Shown here: positions 17,147 through 25,680 of the stretch, piece after piece
How positions within the stretch are numbered: position 1 is the first letter of the stretch
Layout of the letters: every line of letters starts with the position of its first letter
NCBI RefSeq assembly: GCF_000730565.1
Contig: NZ_BBIQ01000013.1
Location: 86,427 to 150,426, forward strand
DNA from: Pseudomonas fulva NBRC 16637 = DSM 17717
GTDB taxonomy: Bacteria; Pseudomonadota; Gammaproteobacteria; Pseudomonadales; Pseudomonadaceae
DNA length: 64,000 nt
Reading direction: 5' to 3'
Position numbers and translations under genes: made by a program
Notes under the pieces: generated by a model
What the model was told of the DNA's origin: nothing
Database searches by the model: none
Seen by the model: the letters and a program-made list of their open reading frames with translations, nothing else

Positions 17147-18511
17147 TCATTGCCTCGGCAGCACCAGCGCTGCCTCTAGCCCGCCCGCCGCTCGGTTTTT
17201 CAGGACCACCCGGCCACCCAGGTGCTCCATGATGGTTGCCACGATCGACAGCCCAAGGCCAGCGCCGTTGGGGCTATTGCGGCTGTAGAAACGTTCGAAC
17301 ACCCGTGAGAGGCTCGCCTCGTCGATGCCTGGCCCTTCGTCTTCCACCACCAACTCGACACGCTCATCGTGGCCCCGCAGCGAGACCGTGATGCGCCCCC
17401 CGAGAGGCGAGTGCTCGACCGCGTTGGACATCAGGTTCTGCAATGCAATGCCCAACGCGCTGGCGTCGACGGCTACACGGTGCTCGCCGCCCTCTATTTC
17501 CAGCGAGGGCTCCAGCCCTTTGTCCAGTATCCAAGGGGTAAGCTCGGCCAGGATGTCGGTGACCACCTCGGCAAGGTCGACAGGCTCATGGGGGCGATGG
17601 CCGAGCCGAGGCTCCACGCGGGCCAGTGTCAGCAGTTGGTTGACCACTCGCGTCAACCGATCCACACCGCCCATCAGGAACGTCAAGGCCTTGTTGCGTT
17701 CGACGTCGTTGCTGGCAGCCAGTGCGTTCTGCGCATGCAGGCGCAACACCGCCAAGGGTGTTCGCATTTCGTGGGCCGCGTCGGCAATGAAGCGATGTTC
17801 ACGGCGCAGCAGGTCCTTGATCTGCGCCAGCAGGCGATTGAGGGCAGCCTGCATGGGCTCGAGCTCCGATGGCAGCGGCACCAGCTGCAGCGGTTCGAGT
17901 GATTCGGCATGCCGCGCGCGAATGACGTCTGCCATGTTCTTCAACGGCTTGAGCCCCCAGCCAATGGCGGCCCATACCAGCACGGCAAGCGCCAGGGCCC
18001 CCAGCAGAAATGGCATCAAGGTGTGACGAACGATTCGGTCGATCAAGTCATAGCGCACGTCATCGCGTTCACCCACCCAGATCACCCAGCCTTTCTCGGG
18101 CACAGGTAGCACGAAGCCGCGCCATTGCTTGTCGTCGCTGGTGAAGTCGTAAAACCCAGGCCGCATGGGCCGCGGGTCCAGGCGAGGTGCGCTGGGCGTC
18201 TGCACCATCAGGGTGGCGTTTTCGTCCCAGACCTGGAAGGCCAGCTTGCTCTCGTAGGGATGCCCCACTCGGTGTCGGCCCGCCTGAGCCAGCGCGGCGT
18301 TGAAGGCACGGTACAGGTCGTCACGCGCGCCGCCTTGCACTGGCATGCTCATTACTCCCTGGAGCAGGCGTGCGTTCTGGGCAAGGTGCGCGTCGTACAC
18401 TTCGTTAATTTCATGGCGGCTGTCGTGGTAGTTGTACAACGCAAGCAAGCCGGTGCCGATCAGCAGCAAGAGCATGACGCGCCACAGCGTGCGCTGGCGT
18501 AGCGACCTCAT
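17147..18511 (-). CDS. Sensor histidine kinase (QseC/PmrB/TctE-like), last gene of the seven-gene operon
   Basis: 454-residue kinase. Membrane segments at about 10-27 and 164-186 bracket a roughly 135-residue periplasmic sensor. A HAMP-like segment follows, then the H-box AAHEMRTPLAVL (H247), N-box LQNLMSNAVEHSP, G1 DEGPGIDEA and G2 GAGLGLSIV. The start codon overlaps the response-regulator stop (ATGA). Its position at the end of a biosynthetic-looking operon suggests it senses something tied to that pathway. The sensor domain sequence does not reveal the ligand. Confidence 0.92.
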   Translation of the reverse strand: MRSLRQRTLWRVMLLLLIGTGLLALYNYHDSRHEINEVYDAHLAQNARLLQGVMSMPVQGGARDDLYRAFNAALAQAGRHRVGHPYESKLAFQVWDENATLMVQTPSAPRLDPRPMRPGFYDFTSDDKQWRGFVLPVPEKGWVIWVGERDDVRYDLIDRIVRHTLMPFLLGALALAVLVWAAIGWGLKPLKNMADVIRARHAESLEPLQLVPLPSELEPMQAALNRLLAQIKDLLRREHRFIADAAHEMRTPLAVLRLHAQNALAASNDVERNKALTFLMGGVDRLTRVVNQLLTLARVEPRLGHRPHEPVDLAEVVTDILAELTPWILDKGLEPSLEIEGGEHRVAVDASALGIALQNLMSNAVEHSPLGGRITVSLRGHDERVELVVEDEGPGIDEASLSRVFERFYSRNSPNGAGLGLSIVATIMEHLGGRVVLKNRAAGGLEAALVLPRQ

Positions 18512-19170
18512 ACCTTGGCCTCGACCAGGTAGCCGATACCACGCACGGTGCGTATCAGGCCATTGAACAGTTTCTTGCGCAGCTGATAGATGTTCACTTC
18601 CAGGGTATTGCTCTCCGGCTCCTCGTCCCAGCCATAGAGCAACTGCGTCAGGCGTTCGCGGGTAAAGACTTTGCCGGGCTGGGCGAGTAGCTCGTGCAGC
18701 AGCCGGTACTCCTTGGGCGTGAGCACCACTTCGGCCCCCTTGAAATGCACCTGCTGGGTTGCCGGGTCCAAGCTGACACCGCCGTGCTCGATCAGCACCG
18801 TGGCGCGGCCAGCGCTGCGGCGCAGCAGTGCACGCAGGCGTGCCTTGAGTTCATTGAGGTCGAAGGGTTTGACCAGGTAGTCATCCGCCCCGGCGTCAAG
18901 CCCTGCGATGCGATCGTCCAAGGCATCGCGTGCGGTGAGAATCAGCACCGGCAGGCTGTTGCCTCCCGCGCGAAGCCGCCGCAACAATTCAATGCCGTCC
19001 AGGCGTGGGAGGCCCAGGTCCAGTATCAACACGTCGAATGCTTCATGCTGCAAGGCGTGCAAGCCACTGACGCCGTCCTGCAACCAGTCAAGGGTATAGC
19101 CCTCCTGGCGCAAACCATCGCAGATGCCTTCACCCAACGCGCTATCGTCCTCAACCAGCAGCAGGCGCAT
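18508..19170 (-). CDS. OmpR-family response regulator
   Basis: 220 residues. The receiver domain has the acidic pair E7-D8-D9, phospho-acceptor D51 (VLILDLGLPRLDGI) and the conserved Lys in YLVKPFDLNEL. The C-terminal winged helix shows LTPKEYRLLHELL and the RGIGYLVEA wing. It is QseB/PmrA-like in length and order. It lies 2 bp after the TPR gene and overlaps the kinase. A CTTCAG-N5-CTTCAG site in front of the first gene of the operon is the type of target this family binds. Confidence 0.93.
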   Translation of the reverse strand: MRLLLVEDDSALGEGICDGLRQEGYTLDWLQDGVSGLHALQHEAFDVLILDLGLPRLDGIELLRRLRAGGNSLPVLILTARDALDDRIAGLDAGADDYLVKPFDLNELKARLRALLRRSAGRATVLIEHGGVSLDPATQQVHFKGAEVVLTPKEYRLLHELLAQPGKVFTRERLTQLLYGWDEEPESNTLEVNIYQLRKKLFNGLIRTVRGIGYLVEAKV

Positions 19171-19172
19171 GT

Positions 19173-19814
19173 CTAGTCCTGTTTGTCCTTGATGGTGTCG
19201 AGTAAAGCATTGATATCGGCACGCCGGCCCTCATCGGCCAATTCCCGGCCCGGCCTGGGCGGTGCCTGCAACGCCTTGTGCAGCGCAGCCCTGGCCTCAC
19301 TGTAACGCTTCTGACGCACCAAATGATCGCCCCAGAAATAGTTGCTGTCGATGCCTGCGGGATTGATTTTCAAGGCCTGCCTGAGCAGCGTGTCGGCTTT
19401 GTCGTCATCCCCGAAGCCGATGGGCCAGCCTGGAACCTGGTCATACAAGGTGCCCAGGCTGGTGTAGGCCGAGCCTTGCAGGGCTTGAGGGTCGAGGGCG
19501 ATGGCCTTTTCCAGGCTGGCCTTGGCGGCCTTGACCTTGCCTAGCGCACTCAGCCCACCGGTTGCGCCAGCCCAGCTGCTGTTGATGATGCCGTCCCAGA
19601 TCAGAGGCTCGGGGGTATTGGGGTTCTGGCGGACGAAAACGGCCGCCTCGTTTGCCAGCTTCTCGAACGCGCCTGCGCGTTGATCCTTGGGCAACTGATA
19701 TTGGATATGCGCCCATTGTTGCTGCAAGTCGTGCAGGTGTTGGGCGCCTGTCTGATCAAGCGCCCAGCCAAACGGGGTAAATGCCAGCAGGCTGGCCAGT
19801 ACGATGGGCTTCAT
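19173..19814 (-). CDS. Exported TPR-repeat protein of unknown function
   Basis: 213 residues with a Sec signal peptide (about 1-18, FTPFGWA). The mature part is made of helical tetratricopeptide-type repeats: KASLEKAIALDP, ADTLLRQALKINP and EARAALHKALQAPP. A GFGDDDKAD segment sits between repeats. It overlaps the SDR stop codon (ATGA) and precedes the response regulator by 2 bp, so it is cotranscribed with both enzymes and regulators. It may scaffold or modulate the periplasmic sensor, but that is inference. Confidence 0.7.
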   Translation of the reverse strand: MKPIVLASLLAFTPFGWALDQTGAQHLHDLQQQWAHIQYQLPKDQRAGAFEKLANEAAVFVRQNPNTPEPLIWDGIINSSWAGATGGLSALGKVKAAKASLEKAIALDPQALQGSAYTSLGTLYDQVPGWPIGFGDDDKADTLLRQALKINPAGIDSNYFWGDHLVRQKRYSEARAALHKALQAPPRPGRELADEGRRADINALLDTIKDKQD

Positions 19815-20617
19815 TTGCTCGGTTCCTTTATGTGGCTGCCGATATGGCGCCGAATCAAGGGCAGTTGTTTACGCAAGGCTCGATCTACCAACCCTGGCAG
19901 GATGCCGTTCAGGCGCACGAACATTTTCTCCGGCCAGCCCAGGTAGAGCTCGCTGCGCTCGGACTGGACCGCCTGGAGCACGGCTTTGGCAACGTAGACC
20001 GGGTCGTCCATGCCTACCTTCAGCGCCTGGTTGAGGGCGGTAGCGGCGCTGCTGTTCATGCTGGTGCGGGTTGCGCGTGGCGCGACGTACAGCACATTGA
20101 CCGGGGTGTCGGCCAATTCACGGCGCAGTGCTTCGGAAAACCCGCGCAGCGCGAACTTGCTGGCGCAGTAGCTGGCATAGCCGGGGTAGCCGATCGAGCC
20201 GTAAGTCGAGCCGACGTTGACGACCAACGCCTTGGGTTGCTCGCGCAGAAGAGGCAAGCAAGCCCGGGTCAGTTGCAAAGGTGCCTTCAGGTTGATGTCC
20301 AGCAGCTCATCGAGGGCCTGTTCGTCCAGTTGGTCGAGCAAGGCGAAGCGATTGACCCCGGCAGCGTTGATCAGCACATTGAAGCCGCCCAGTTCGCGCG
20401 CGCGCGTCACGACCTGTGCCCGGCCTTCCTGTGTCCGCAAGTCCGCCGACTGCCAGCGCAGGCTGCCTGGGTAGCGGTTCATCAGGCTGGCCAGTTTGCC
20501 CATGTGCCGACTCACGGCCAAAACCTGCGCGCCGGCATGGCAGAGCTGCTCGGCCAGCTCCAGGCCAATCCCGCCGCTGGCGCCGGTGAGCACCACGATC
20601 GACTCATGCAACCGCAT
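19811..20617 (-). CDS. Short-chain dehydrogenase/reductase
   Basis: 268 residues, start ATG 20617, 14 bp inside the upstream gene. It has the Rossmann motif TGASGGIG (11-18), an LINAAG motif near residue 82 and the catalytic YASYCASK (Y150, K154) with a serine in NVGSTYGS. The C-terminus carries a basic helix (RALRKQLPLIRRHIG) that could associate with membrane. It is likely an NAD(P)H-dependent reductase or dehydrogenase acting on the product of the ligase and diiron enzymes in this operon. The substrate is unknown. Confidence 0.88.
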   Translation of the reverse strand: MRLHESIVVLTGASGGIGLELAEQLCHAGAQVLAVSRHMGKLASLMNRYPGSLRWQSADLRTQEGRAQVVTRARELGGFNVLINAAGVNRFALLDQLDEQALDELLDINLKAPLQLTRACLPLLREQPKALVVNVGSTYGSIGYPGYASYCASKFALRGFSEALRRELADTPVNVLYVAPRATRTSMNSSAATALNQALKVGMDDPVYVAKAVLQAVQSERSELYLGWPEKMFVRLNGILPGLVDRALRKQLPLIRRHIGSHIKEPSK

Positions 20618-21284
20618 GGCGCACCCCTGACTGGCCCGCACGGGGCAACGTTTGGAACATCTCGGCGTACAGGCGGTAGACCATCTTGGCCGCGTGAATG
20701 ACCGCCTGCTGGTCTTCGGCATTGTCCAGGCGGTCCATCAACTGCCTGTATGTCACCATATGGTCCTGGTCGAGCGCGCCGTGGGACTTGAGGTAGCTCA
20801 TTGCCCGGTCTGGCAGCGAAAGGCTGTGTGCAATGGCGCCGGCGGCCTGTGTGGCCAGGGCAATGCTGGTGCCTTCCAGGACGTTGACCATGCCGAACAG
20901 CCCTACCGGGTTGCCCCGTGCGATCAAGTCGTAGAGATAAGCGACCATGAGCTCGATCGACTGCGCGGGTCGGCCGTCGCGTACCGCCTCCCAGTCGCCC
21001 CCACAGGCCTCGATGTCGTTGAGGATCCACTGTTCATGGCCGTATTCTTCCTCGATGTACTCGCACACGGCACCGCGCAGCCATTCGAGCCGGGCGGGCA
21101 GGCGCGCCCCGCATGCCATCATCAGCGGGACGGTGTGGCGCACGTGGTAGTAGGCCTGGGTGAGAAATGCGATGTAGCTGTCGAGGCTGACCTGCCCAGC
21201 CATGGCCTCGCGGATCACCGGAACGCCGAACAGCGCCTGGCGCTCATGGGCGGTTTGCAGTTGCAACGTTTCAAAGAAGGACAT
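20604..21284 (-). CDS. Heme-oxygenase-like diiron protein (TenA/PqqC superfamily)
   Basis: 226-residue all-helical protein. Candidate metal ligands sit where HDO-type diiron oxidases have them: H47/H50 in QAYYHVRH, E80 and H83 in EEEYGHEQW, E137 in VLEGTS, and D172/H175 in DQDH. Members of this fold with such ligands perform O2-dependent chemistry on fatty acids or amino-acid-derived substrates (UndA, SznF, CADD are examples). TenA-type thiaminases lack this full set. Found 7 bp after the AMP ligase, so it may act on an activated or tethered acyl group. Confidence 0.72.
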   Translation of the reverse strand: MSFFETLQLQTAHERQALFGVPVIREAMAGQVSLDSYIAFLTQAYYHVRHTVPLMMACGARLPARLEWLRGAVCEYIEEEYGHEQWILNDIEACGGDWEAVRDGRPAQSIELMVAYLYDLIARGNPVGLFGMVNVLEGTSIALATQAAGAIAHSLSLPDRAMSYLKSHGALDQDHMVTYRQLMDRLDNAEDQQAVIHAAKMVYRLYAEMFQTLPRAGQSGVRHAVA

Positions 21285-21291
21285 GGCGAAC

Positions 21292-22761
21292 TCACTCCTG
21301 GGGTATGCGGATCAGAGATTGATAGCGTTCAAGAATCGCCTCGCGCCGAGGGCGGCCGTTGGCTGTCAGGGTTTGATCGGTGACGCTGAGCGGCGCCGTG
21401 AGGCGTCGCCAGTGGTGGGCACGTGCGTAATCGGGCAGCCGTGCATTGCACTGGCCCACTACCTGGTCGATCTGGTCGTCACTCAGGCTCGGGTCCATCG
21501 GCCAGATCAACGCCACGTTGCCTGGCAGGCTCTCGCCGTGCACGAATGCCTGGGCAATGACGCCGCTCTGGGTCAGTTCGGCCTCTACCCATTCAGGGCT
21601 GACGTTTCGGCCGAAACTGGTGATGAACTGGTGCTTCTTGCGTCCGTCGAGGTACAGGTAGCCGTCGTCATCCAAATGGCCCAGGTCCCCGGTTGCCCAC
21701 CATCGACCGTCGAAAGGCGCGGCATCGAGGTAGCCCAGTAGCGTGCAACCGGCCACCAGCACCTCGCCATCCTTCGCGATGCGCACCTGCACGTGGGGCA
21801 GCGGCTTGCCCACACTGCCACGGCGGACGCTGCCCGGACGGTTGAGCGCGACCACCGACGCGCATTCAGACAGCCCATAGCCTTCGTACACCGCAAGCCC
21901 GACAGCCTCGGCACGGGCCAGCAAGCTGGGCGATACCCGAGCGCCACCTACGGCGACGAACCTCAGCTGCTCAGCGGGCATCGCCCCTTGTTCAACAGCG
22001 GCAACCAGCCCCATCAGCAGTTGCGGCACAAGGATCAGGCTCTGGGCCTGACGCTGCACAATCACACCCACTAGCCGCTTGAAGTCCACCTGGGTGGCGC
22101 CGCTGATGCCCAGGTGCTGCTGGCTGAGCAGGTGCACGCAGGCCCCGGCGATCAGCGCGGCGTATACGCCCAGGTTTTCCAGCAGAACGCCCAGTGGCAG
22201 AACGGCCAGGTGATGCATGGGTGCGCTGGCGCGGCTAGCCGCCTCAAGTTCATGGGCCACGCCCAGCAACGCCTCGGCGCTCAGGCAGACACCTTTCGGT
22301 GATCCCGTGCTGCCGGAGGTGTAGGTGATTTTTGCCGTTTCGGGCGCAATGGCCGCCGCAGCGTACGATTTACAGAGCCAGAACCCCGGCCGAGCGTGTG
22401 GGGCGTAGCCCAGCTCGACAAGGCGCGAGTCCCATCCGCTTTCGCTCAGCACCAGGGTGACGCCACTTTGCCTGAGACAATGGGACATTTGAGCGCGGGT
22501 GAAAAACGGAGGGATGACCACGCAGGGACGTTCGGCGAACAGCGCTGCAAGGTCCCACAGCAGCAGTTGCGGGCCATTGTCCAAGGCCAGGGCGAATGCG
22601 CCCTGAGGTTGGCTCCCAAGCCAGGCGGCGCGTACCTCGACCGCCTCGAACAAGGCGCGATAGGTCAGGTGCTGGTCGGCACCTTGCACGGCGATGGCGT
22701 CAGGCTGACGTTGGGCGTGTTCCTTCAGCAAGGCCTTGAAGCGGTTCAGTTCATGCCGCAT
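21292..22761 (-). CDS. AMP-dependent acyl ligase (ANL superfamily)
   Basis: 489-residue adenylate-forming enzyme. The P-loop is TSGSTGSPKG (148-157), followed by YEGYGLSE and the TGDLGHLDDDGYLYLDGRKK hinge region. The usual A10 Lys appears replaced: the motif reads LTANGRPRR, Arg where NGK is expected. That could weaken adenylation while sparing thioester formation, or another Lys may substitute. The likely substrate is a fatty or aromatic acid. The gene overlaps the upstream thermostable-hemolysin gene by 11 bp. Confidence 0.85.
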   Translation of the reverse strand: MRHELNRFKALLKEHAQRQPDAIAVQGADQHLTYRALFEAVEVRAAWLGSQPQGAFALALDNGPQLLLWDLAALFAERPCVVIPPFFTRAQMSHCLRQSGVTLVLSESGWDSRLVELGYAPHARPGFWLCKSYAAAAIAPETAKITYTSGSTGSPKGVCLSAEALLGVAHELEAASRASAPMHHLAVLPLGVLLENLGVYAALIAGACVHLLSQQHLGISGATQVDFKRLVGVIVQRQAQSLILVPQLLMGLVAAVEQGAMPAEQLRFVAVGGARVSPSLLARAEAVGLAVYEGYGLSECASVVALNRPGSVRRGSVGKPLPHVQVRIAKDGEVLVAGCTLLGYLDAAPFDGRWWATGDLGHLDDDGYLYLDGRKKHQFITSFGRNVSPEWVEAELTQSGVIAQAFVHGESLPGNVALIWPMDPSLSDDQIDQVVGQCNARLPDYARAHHWRRLTAPLSVTDQTLTANGRPRREAILERYQSLIRIPQE

Positions 22762-23428
22762 GACCGGATTCCTCTGTCAGGACCGGAAAGCCAAGGCGCT
22801 GAAAGACGCCTGACCGGGTCAAGGCATCGAAGCCGTAACGGATATTTCCGGCAAACACCTGAGGGCAATGGCTGTAGTAGGTGCCCCATATTTCAGCCTG
22901 GTCCTCAAGGCGAGCAGGATCGGCTGGCGCCAGGACGACGGGCGTCAACCCCAGTCGCTGGAAGCTGTTGATCAGCGTCGCCGCGCCGGTGAATGCGACC
23001 CAGTGCAGGCCGCGTGAGGCCAGCAGCCACGTGACCGCAGCGATCATCAAGCGCGCGCTGCCGGCGCTGAGCGAGGCCAGGTTACCCACCTCGACCATAC
23101 AACTGCGCGGCAGGGTTGCCCCGACCACACGGGACACGGCGTCTTCCAGAGGCATGTCGAGGTAGCGCTCCAGAAATAGGGGGCCGTCATTGGCTGGGCG
23201 AATGCCCGCGGCGGCTGTCAACCGGCCTTGGCTGTCGTGAAACGCCAGTAATTGCGGCAGGAAATGCTGAATGTCGGCCTGATGGCTTAGCGCAAAGCAC
23301 TGATGTATGAACCGCTCGAGGGCCATTCGCCCCGGGTCGTCTGCCAGGTGTAGCGACAATGTTGCCTGACGATCGGCCTGGCTGCCGATGGCCAGTGGAA
23401 GCAGGTGGCTCCAGTCACGGTGGGTCAT
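22751..23428 (-). CDS. Thermostable-hemolysin family protein (possible GNAT-fold acyltransferase)
   Basis: 225 residues; start at ATG 23428 with GGGAG 8 bp upstream. It resembles the T_hemolysin family, first described from Vibrio delta-VPH. Segments that look family-typical are AAAGIRPA, LFLERYLDMPLEDAV, VEVGNLASLSAGSARL and NSFQRLGL. The strand/helix order and the G-x-x-R-L helix resemble GNAT and autoinducer-synthase-type acyltransferases. No signal peptide is present, which argues against a secreted hemolysin. As first gene of an operon with an acyl ligase, an acyl-transfer role is my preferred inference. Confidence 0.7.
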   Translation of the reverse strand: MTHRDWSHLLPLAIGSQADRQATLSLHLADDPGRMALERFIHQCFALSHQADIQHFLPQLLAFHDSQGRLTAAAGIRPANDGPLFLERYLDMPLEDAVSRVVGATLPRSCMVEVGNLASLSAGSARLMIAAVTWLLASRGLHWVAFTGAATLINSFQRLGLTPVVLAPADPARLEDQAEIWGTYYSHCPQVFAGNIRYGFDALTRSGVFQRLGFPVLTEESGHAA

Positions 23429-23474
23429 GAAACGTCTCCCAGCAGGTTCGATGGGAGACAGTGTCGAGTGCTTA

Positions 23475-23492
23475 TCTGAAGGGAATCTGAAG
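23475..23492 (-). promoter_or_regulatory. Candidate OmpR-family response-regulator box
   Basis: On the minus strand the sequence reads CTTCAGA-TTCC-CTTCAGA, that is CTTCAG-N5-CTTCAG, an exact direct repeat with 11-bp period. PmrA/QseB-type regulators bind hexamers separated by 5 bp in this way. It lies 47 bp before the first codon of the seven-gene operon that encodes such a regulator. Confidence 0.55.
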
Positions 23493-23701
23493 TCAGGCTG
23501 TTTCGGGTTCGATTTCGACGAATGCCATTGCGATGTTTCTCCGGGGCCTACATGGCATCGCCAGCCGTTGCCGACGAGCGCCCCCTTGATGGCCACCGTC
23601 CGATTTACCGCAGACCTGGCCTGTGACCTGCTCCGCACCCTTGCCGTCAACCTGTGCATGGAACGGCACCGCTTGTGCCGACGTGGAAAGCAGGAGCATT
23701 C

Positions 23702-24034
23702 ATGGCCAAAAAAAAACCGTTATCCCCAGGCCCGTCCTGGAACGAAAATTTCGTGGTGTTGGGAGAGATTCTTTTCTGGGGTTTTTGGGCGCCAGTCCTG
23801 TTCTTGATCGCTGCACCCTGGTTGAGCCTGGCCATCGTCAGCTACTGGCCCAAGCCTGTGCTTGCCGGATTTTTCAGCGCCATGGCATCCACCGGTTGGC
23901 TGGTCGCCTCGGTGGTGATTCTGGCAGTGATTGCCTACCAGGCGGGCATGGGTTACTACCGTCAGCACCGTAGCCGCAAGCGTACTGCCGCTGAGCTGGC
24001 TGCCAAAAGGGCCCAGGGCGACAAGCGTCTTTGA
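23702..24034 (+). CDS. Small inner-membrane protein, unknown function
   Basis: 110 residues from ATG 23702 (AGGAG at 5 bp). It has two hydrophobic segments, about residues 18-46 and 56-80, and a highly basic C-terminal tail (RQHRSRKRTAAELAAKR). A short Lys-rich N-terminus starts MAKKKPL. The two spans with a positive tail suggest both ends are cytoplasmic. I do not recognise a family. It is divergent from the seven-gene operon and shares its 273-bp upstream region, so co-regulation is possible. Confidence 0.65.
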   Translation: MAKKKPLSPGPSWNENFVVLGEILFWGFWAPVLFLIAAPWLSLAIVSYWPKPVLAGFFSAMASTGWLVASVVILAVIAYQAGMGYYRQHRSRKRTAAELAAKRAQGDKRL

Positions 24035-24278
24035 TCGATCCGGCCGGCTGATTGGCCTGTGTGGGTGGCCGGCGCTAGCGGCCCGCGCGGGGCTTGCTTG
24101 GCACCCTCACATAACTGATATCGTAATGATGTCATTGCCGCGCAACCTTTGTCGTTGTGCTGCTGTCGTAGTACGCACTACCGGTCAGGCAGCAGTGATC
24201 GCGACCTGCGATTGCTGTGCGTGACCCAGTATTGAAGCCAGGGATTGGTCTTTTTCGTCTTCCTCCGAGTACCGACCC

Positions 24279-25583
24279 ATGCTTCATCTTTTTCGTAACC
24301 GCGGCGAGCGTCAGGCGCTCACGCAGCTGGCTGCGTCCCTCCCGCAAACCCACACTGACGGTGGCCGCACTGCCCCCAGATGGACAGACGTGCAACGTGA
24401 GTGGACCTCGCGTGAGTTGCATGCCACTGCGCGTGAAGGCCGTATTGCCGAGCTCGAGCGCGAGCTGGAAAACGCCCGGCTGATGCTGGCCGAGGCCGAC
24501 GCCAATGCGCGCGCCTCGGAAACCCGTTTTGACCTAGTCAACCGTGCCTCCAGCGAAGGCCTGTGGGACATGGAAGTGGTGGCAGGTGATCCGGTCAACC
24601 CGCGCAACCGCTTCTGGTGGTCGCAGCAATTTCGCGAAATGCTGGGGTTTCGCGACGAGCGCGATTTTCCCAATGTCCTGGCCAGCTGGGCTGATCGCCT
24701 GCACCCGGAAGACAAGGCCGCCACGTTGGACGCCTTTGCCCGCCACCTGAACGACAAATCAGGCATGACCCCCTACCGGGTGCGCAACCGCCTGGCCATG
24801 AAAGACGGCAGCTACCGCTGGTTCTTCGCCCAGGGCGAAACCCTGCGCGATGCACGTGGCGTGCCTTTGCGCGTTGCTGGCGCCTTGCGCGACATCCACG
24901 ATGAGTTGCAACGTGAACAAGAGCACGACGTGATCATCACCCGTTTCGAACTGGCGCGGGAAATGCTCTCCGACGGGCTCTGGGACATGGAAGTGATCGC
25001 CGGTGACCCGGTCAACCCCAAGAACCCCTTCTGGTGGTCGCCCCAGTTTCGGCGTTTGCTGGGTTTCGAAACCGTCGAGGAATTTCCGGATGTGTTGGAC
25101 AGCTGGGCCTCACGCCTGCACCCGGAGGACAAGGCCTACAGCCTGGAAGCCTTCCAGGCGCACCTGAACGACCGTACAGGCAAGACGCCGTTCGATATCG
25201 AGTACCGACTCAAGATGAAAAGCGGGGAGTACCGCTGGTTCCGCGCCCGTGGCCAGACCAAGCGCGACCCTTATGGCGCGCCATTACGTGTGGTCGGGGC
25301 ATTGGTGGACGTGGACCTGGAGCATCAGCAGTCGGCCATGCGCGAGACGGAGGCTGCGCACCAGCGCACCCTGGAATCCAACATCACCAAGCTCACCCAG
25401 ATCGTCGGCACCATTCAGAGCATTGCCAGCCAGACCAACCTGCTGGCACTCAACGCGGCCATTGAAGCAGCACGTGCCGGGGAAGCGGGCAGGGGGTTTG
25501 CAGTGGTGGCCGATGAAGTACGCAAGCTGGCCACGCGCACGACGGAGGCCACTGAACAGGCGGCCGACATGATGCGCGGCTGA
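24279..25583 (+). CDS. Soluble tandem-PAS chemoreceptor (McpS-like)
   Basis: 434 residues without membrane segments. An N-terminal coiled coil (about 45-85) precedes two PAS domains (about 85-205 and 225-345) that are near copies: both contain [20 protein letters not shown] and a RLHPEDKA motif. The signalling domain is short, built around [18 protein letters not shown], and ends soon after. Length and order match P. aeruginosa McpS (PA1930) as I remember it, a cytoplasmic receptor with two PAS domains. The PAS ligand could be a flavin, heme or small molecule; none can be read from the sequence. Confidence 0.85.
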   Translation: MLHLFRNRGERQALTQLAASLPQTHTDGGRTAPRWTDVQREWTSRELHATAREGRIAELERELENARLMLAEADANARASETRFDLVNRASSEGLWDMEVVAGDPVNPRNRFWWSQQFREMLGFRDERDFPNVLASWADRLHPEDKAATLDAFARHLNDKSGMTPYRVRNRLAMKDGSYRWFFAQGETLRDARGVPLRVAGALRDIHDELQREQEHDVIITRFELAREMLSDGLWDMEVIAGDPVNPKNPFWWSPQFRRLLGFETVEEFPDVLDSWASRLHPEDKAYSLEAFQAHLNDRTGKTPFDIEYRLKMKSGEYRWFRARGQTKRDPYGAPLRVVGALVDVDLEHQQSAMRETEAAHQRTLESNITKLTQIVGTIQSIASQTNLLALNAAIEAARAGEAGRGFAVVADEVRKLATRTTEATEQAADMMRG

Positions 25584-25680
25584 CAGCTGGCAGGCCAGGT
25601 GCCCAAGCTACGTCTACAGGTCCGTTGCACCCGCTCTTTTGACACTGTTGTTTTCTCTCACTTCGTTCAGGTTTCAACTC

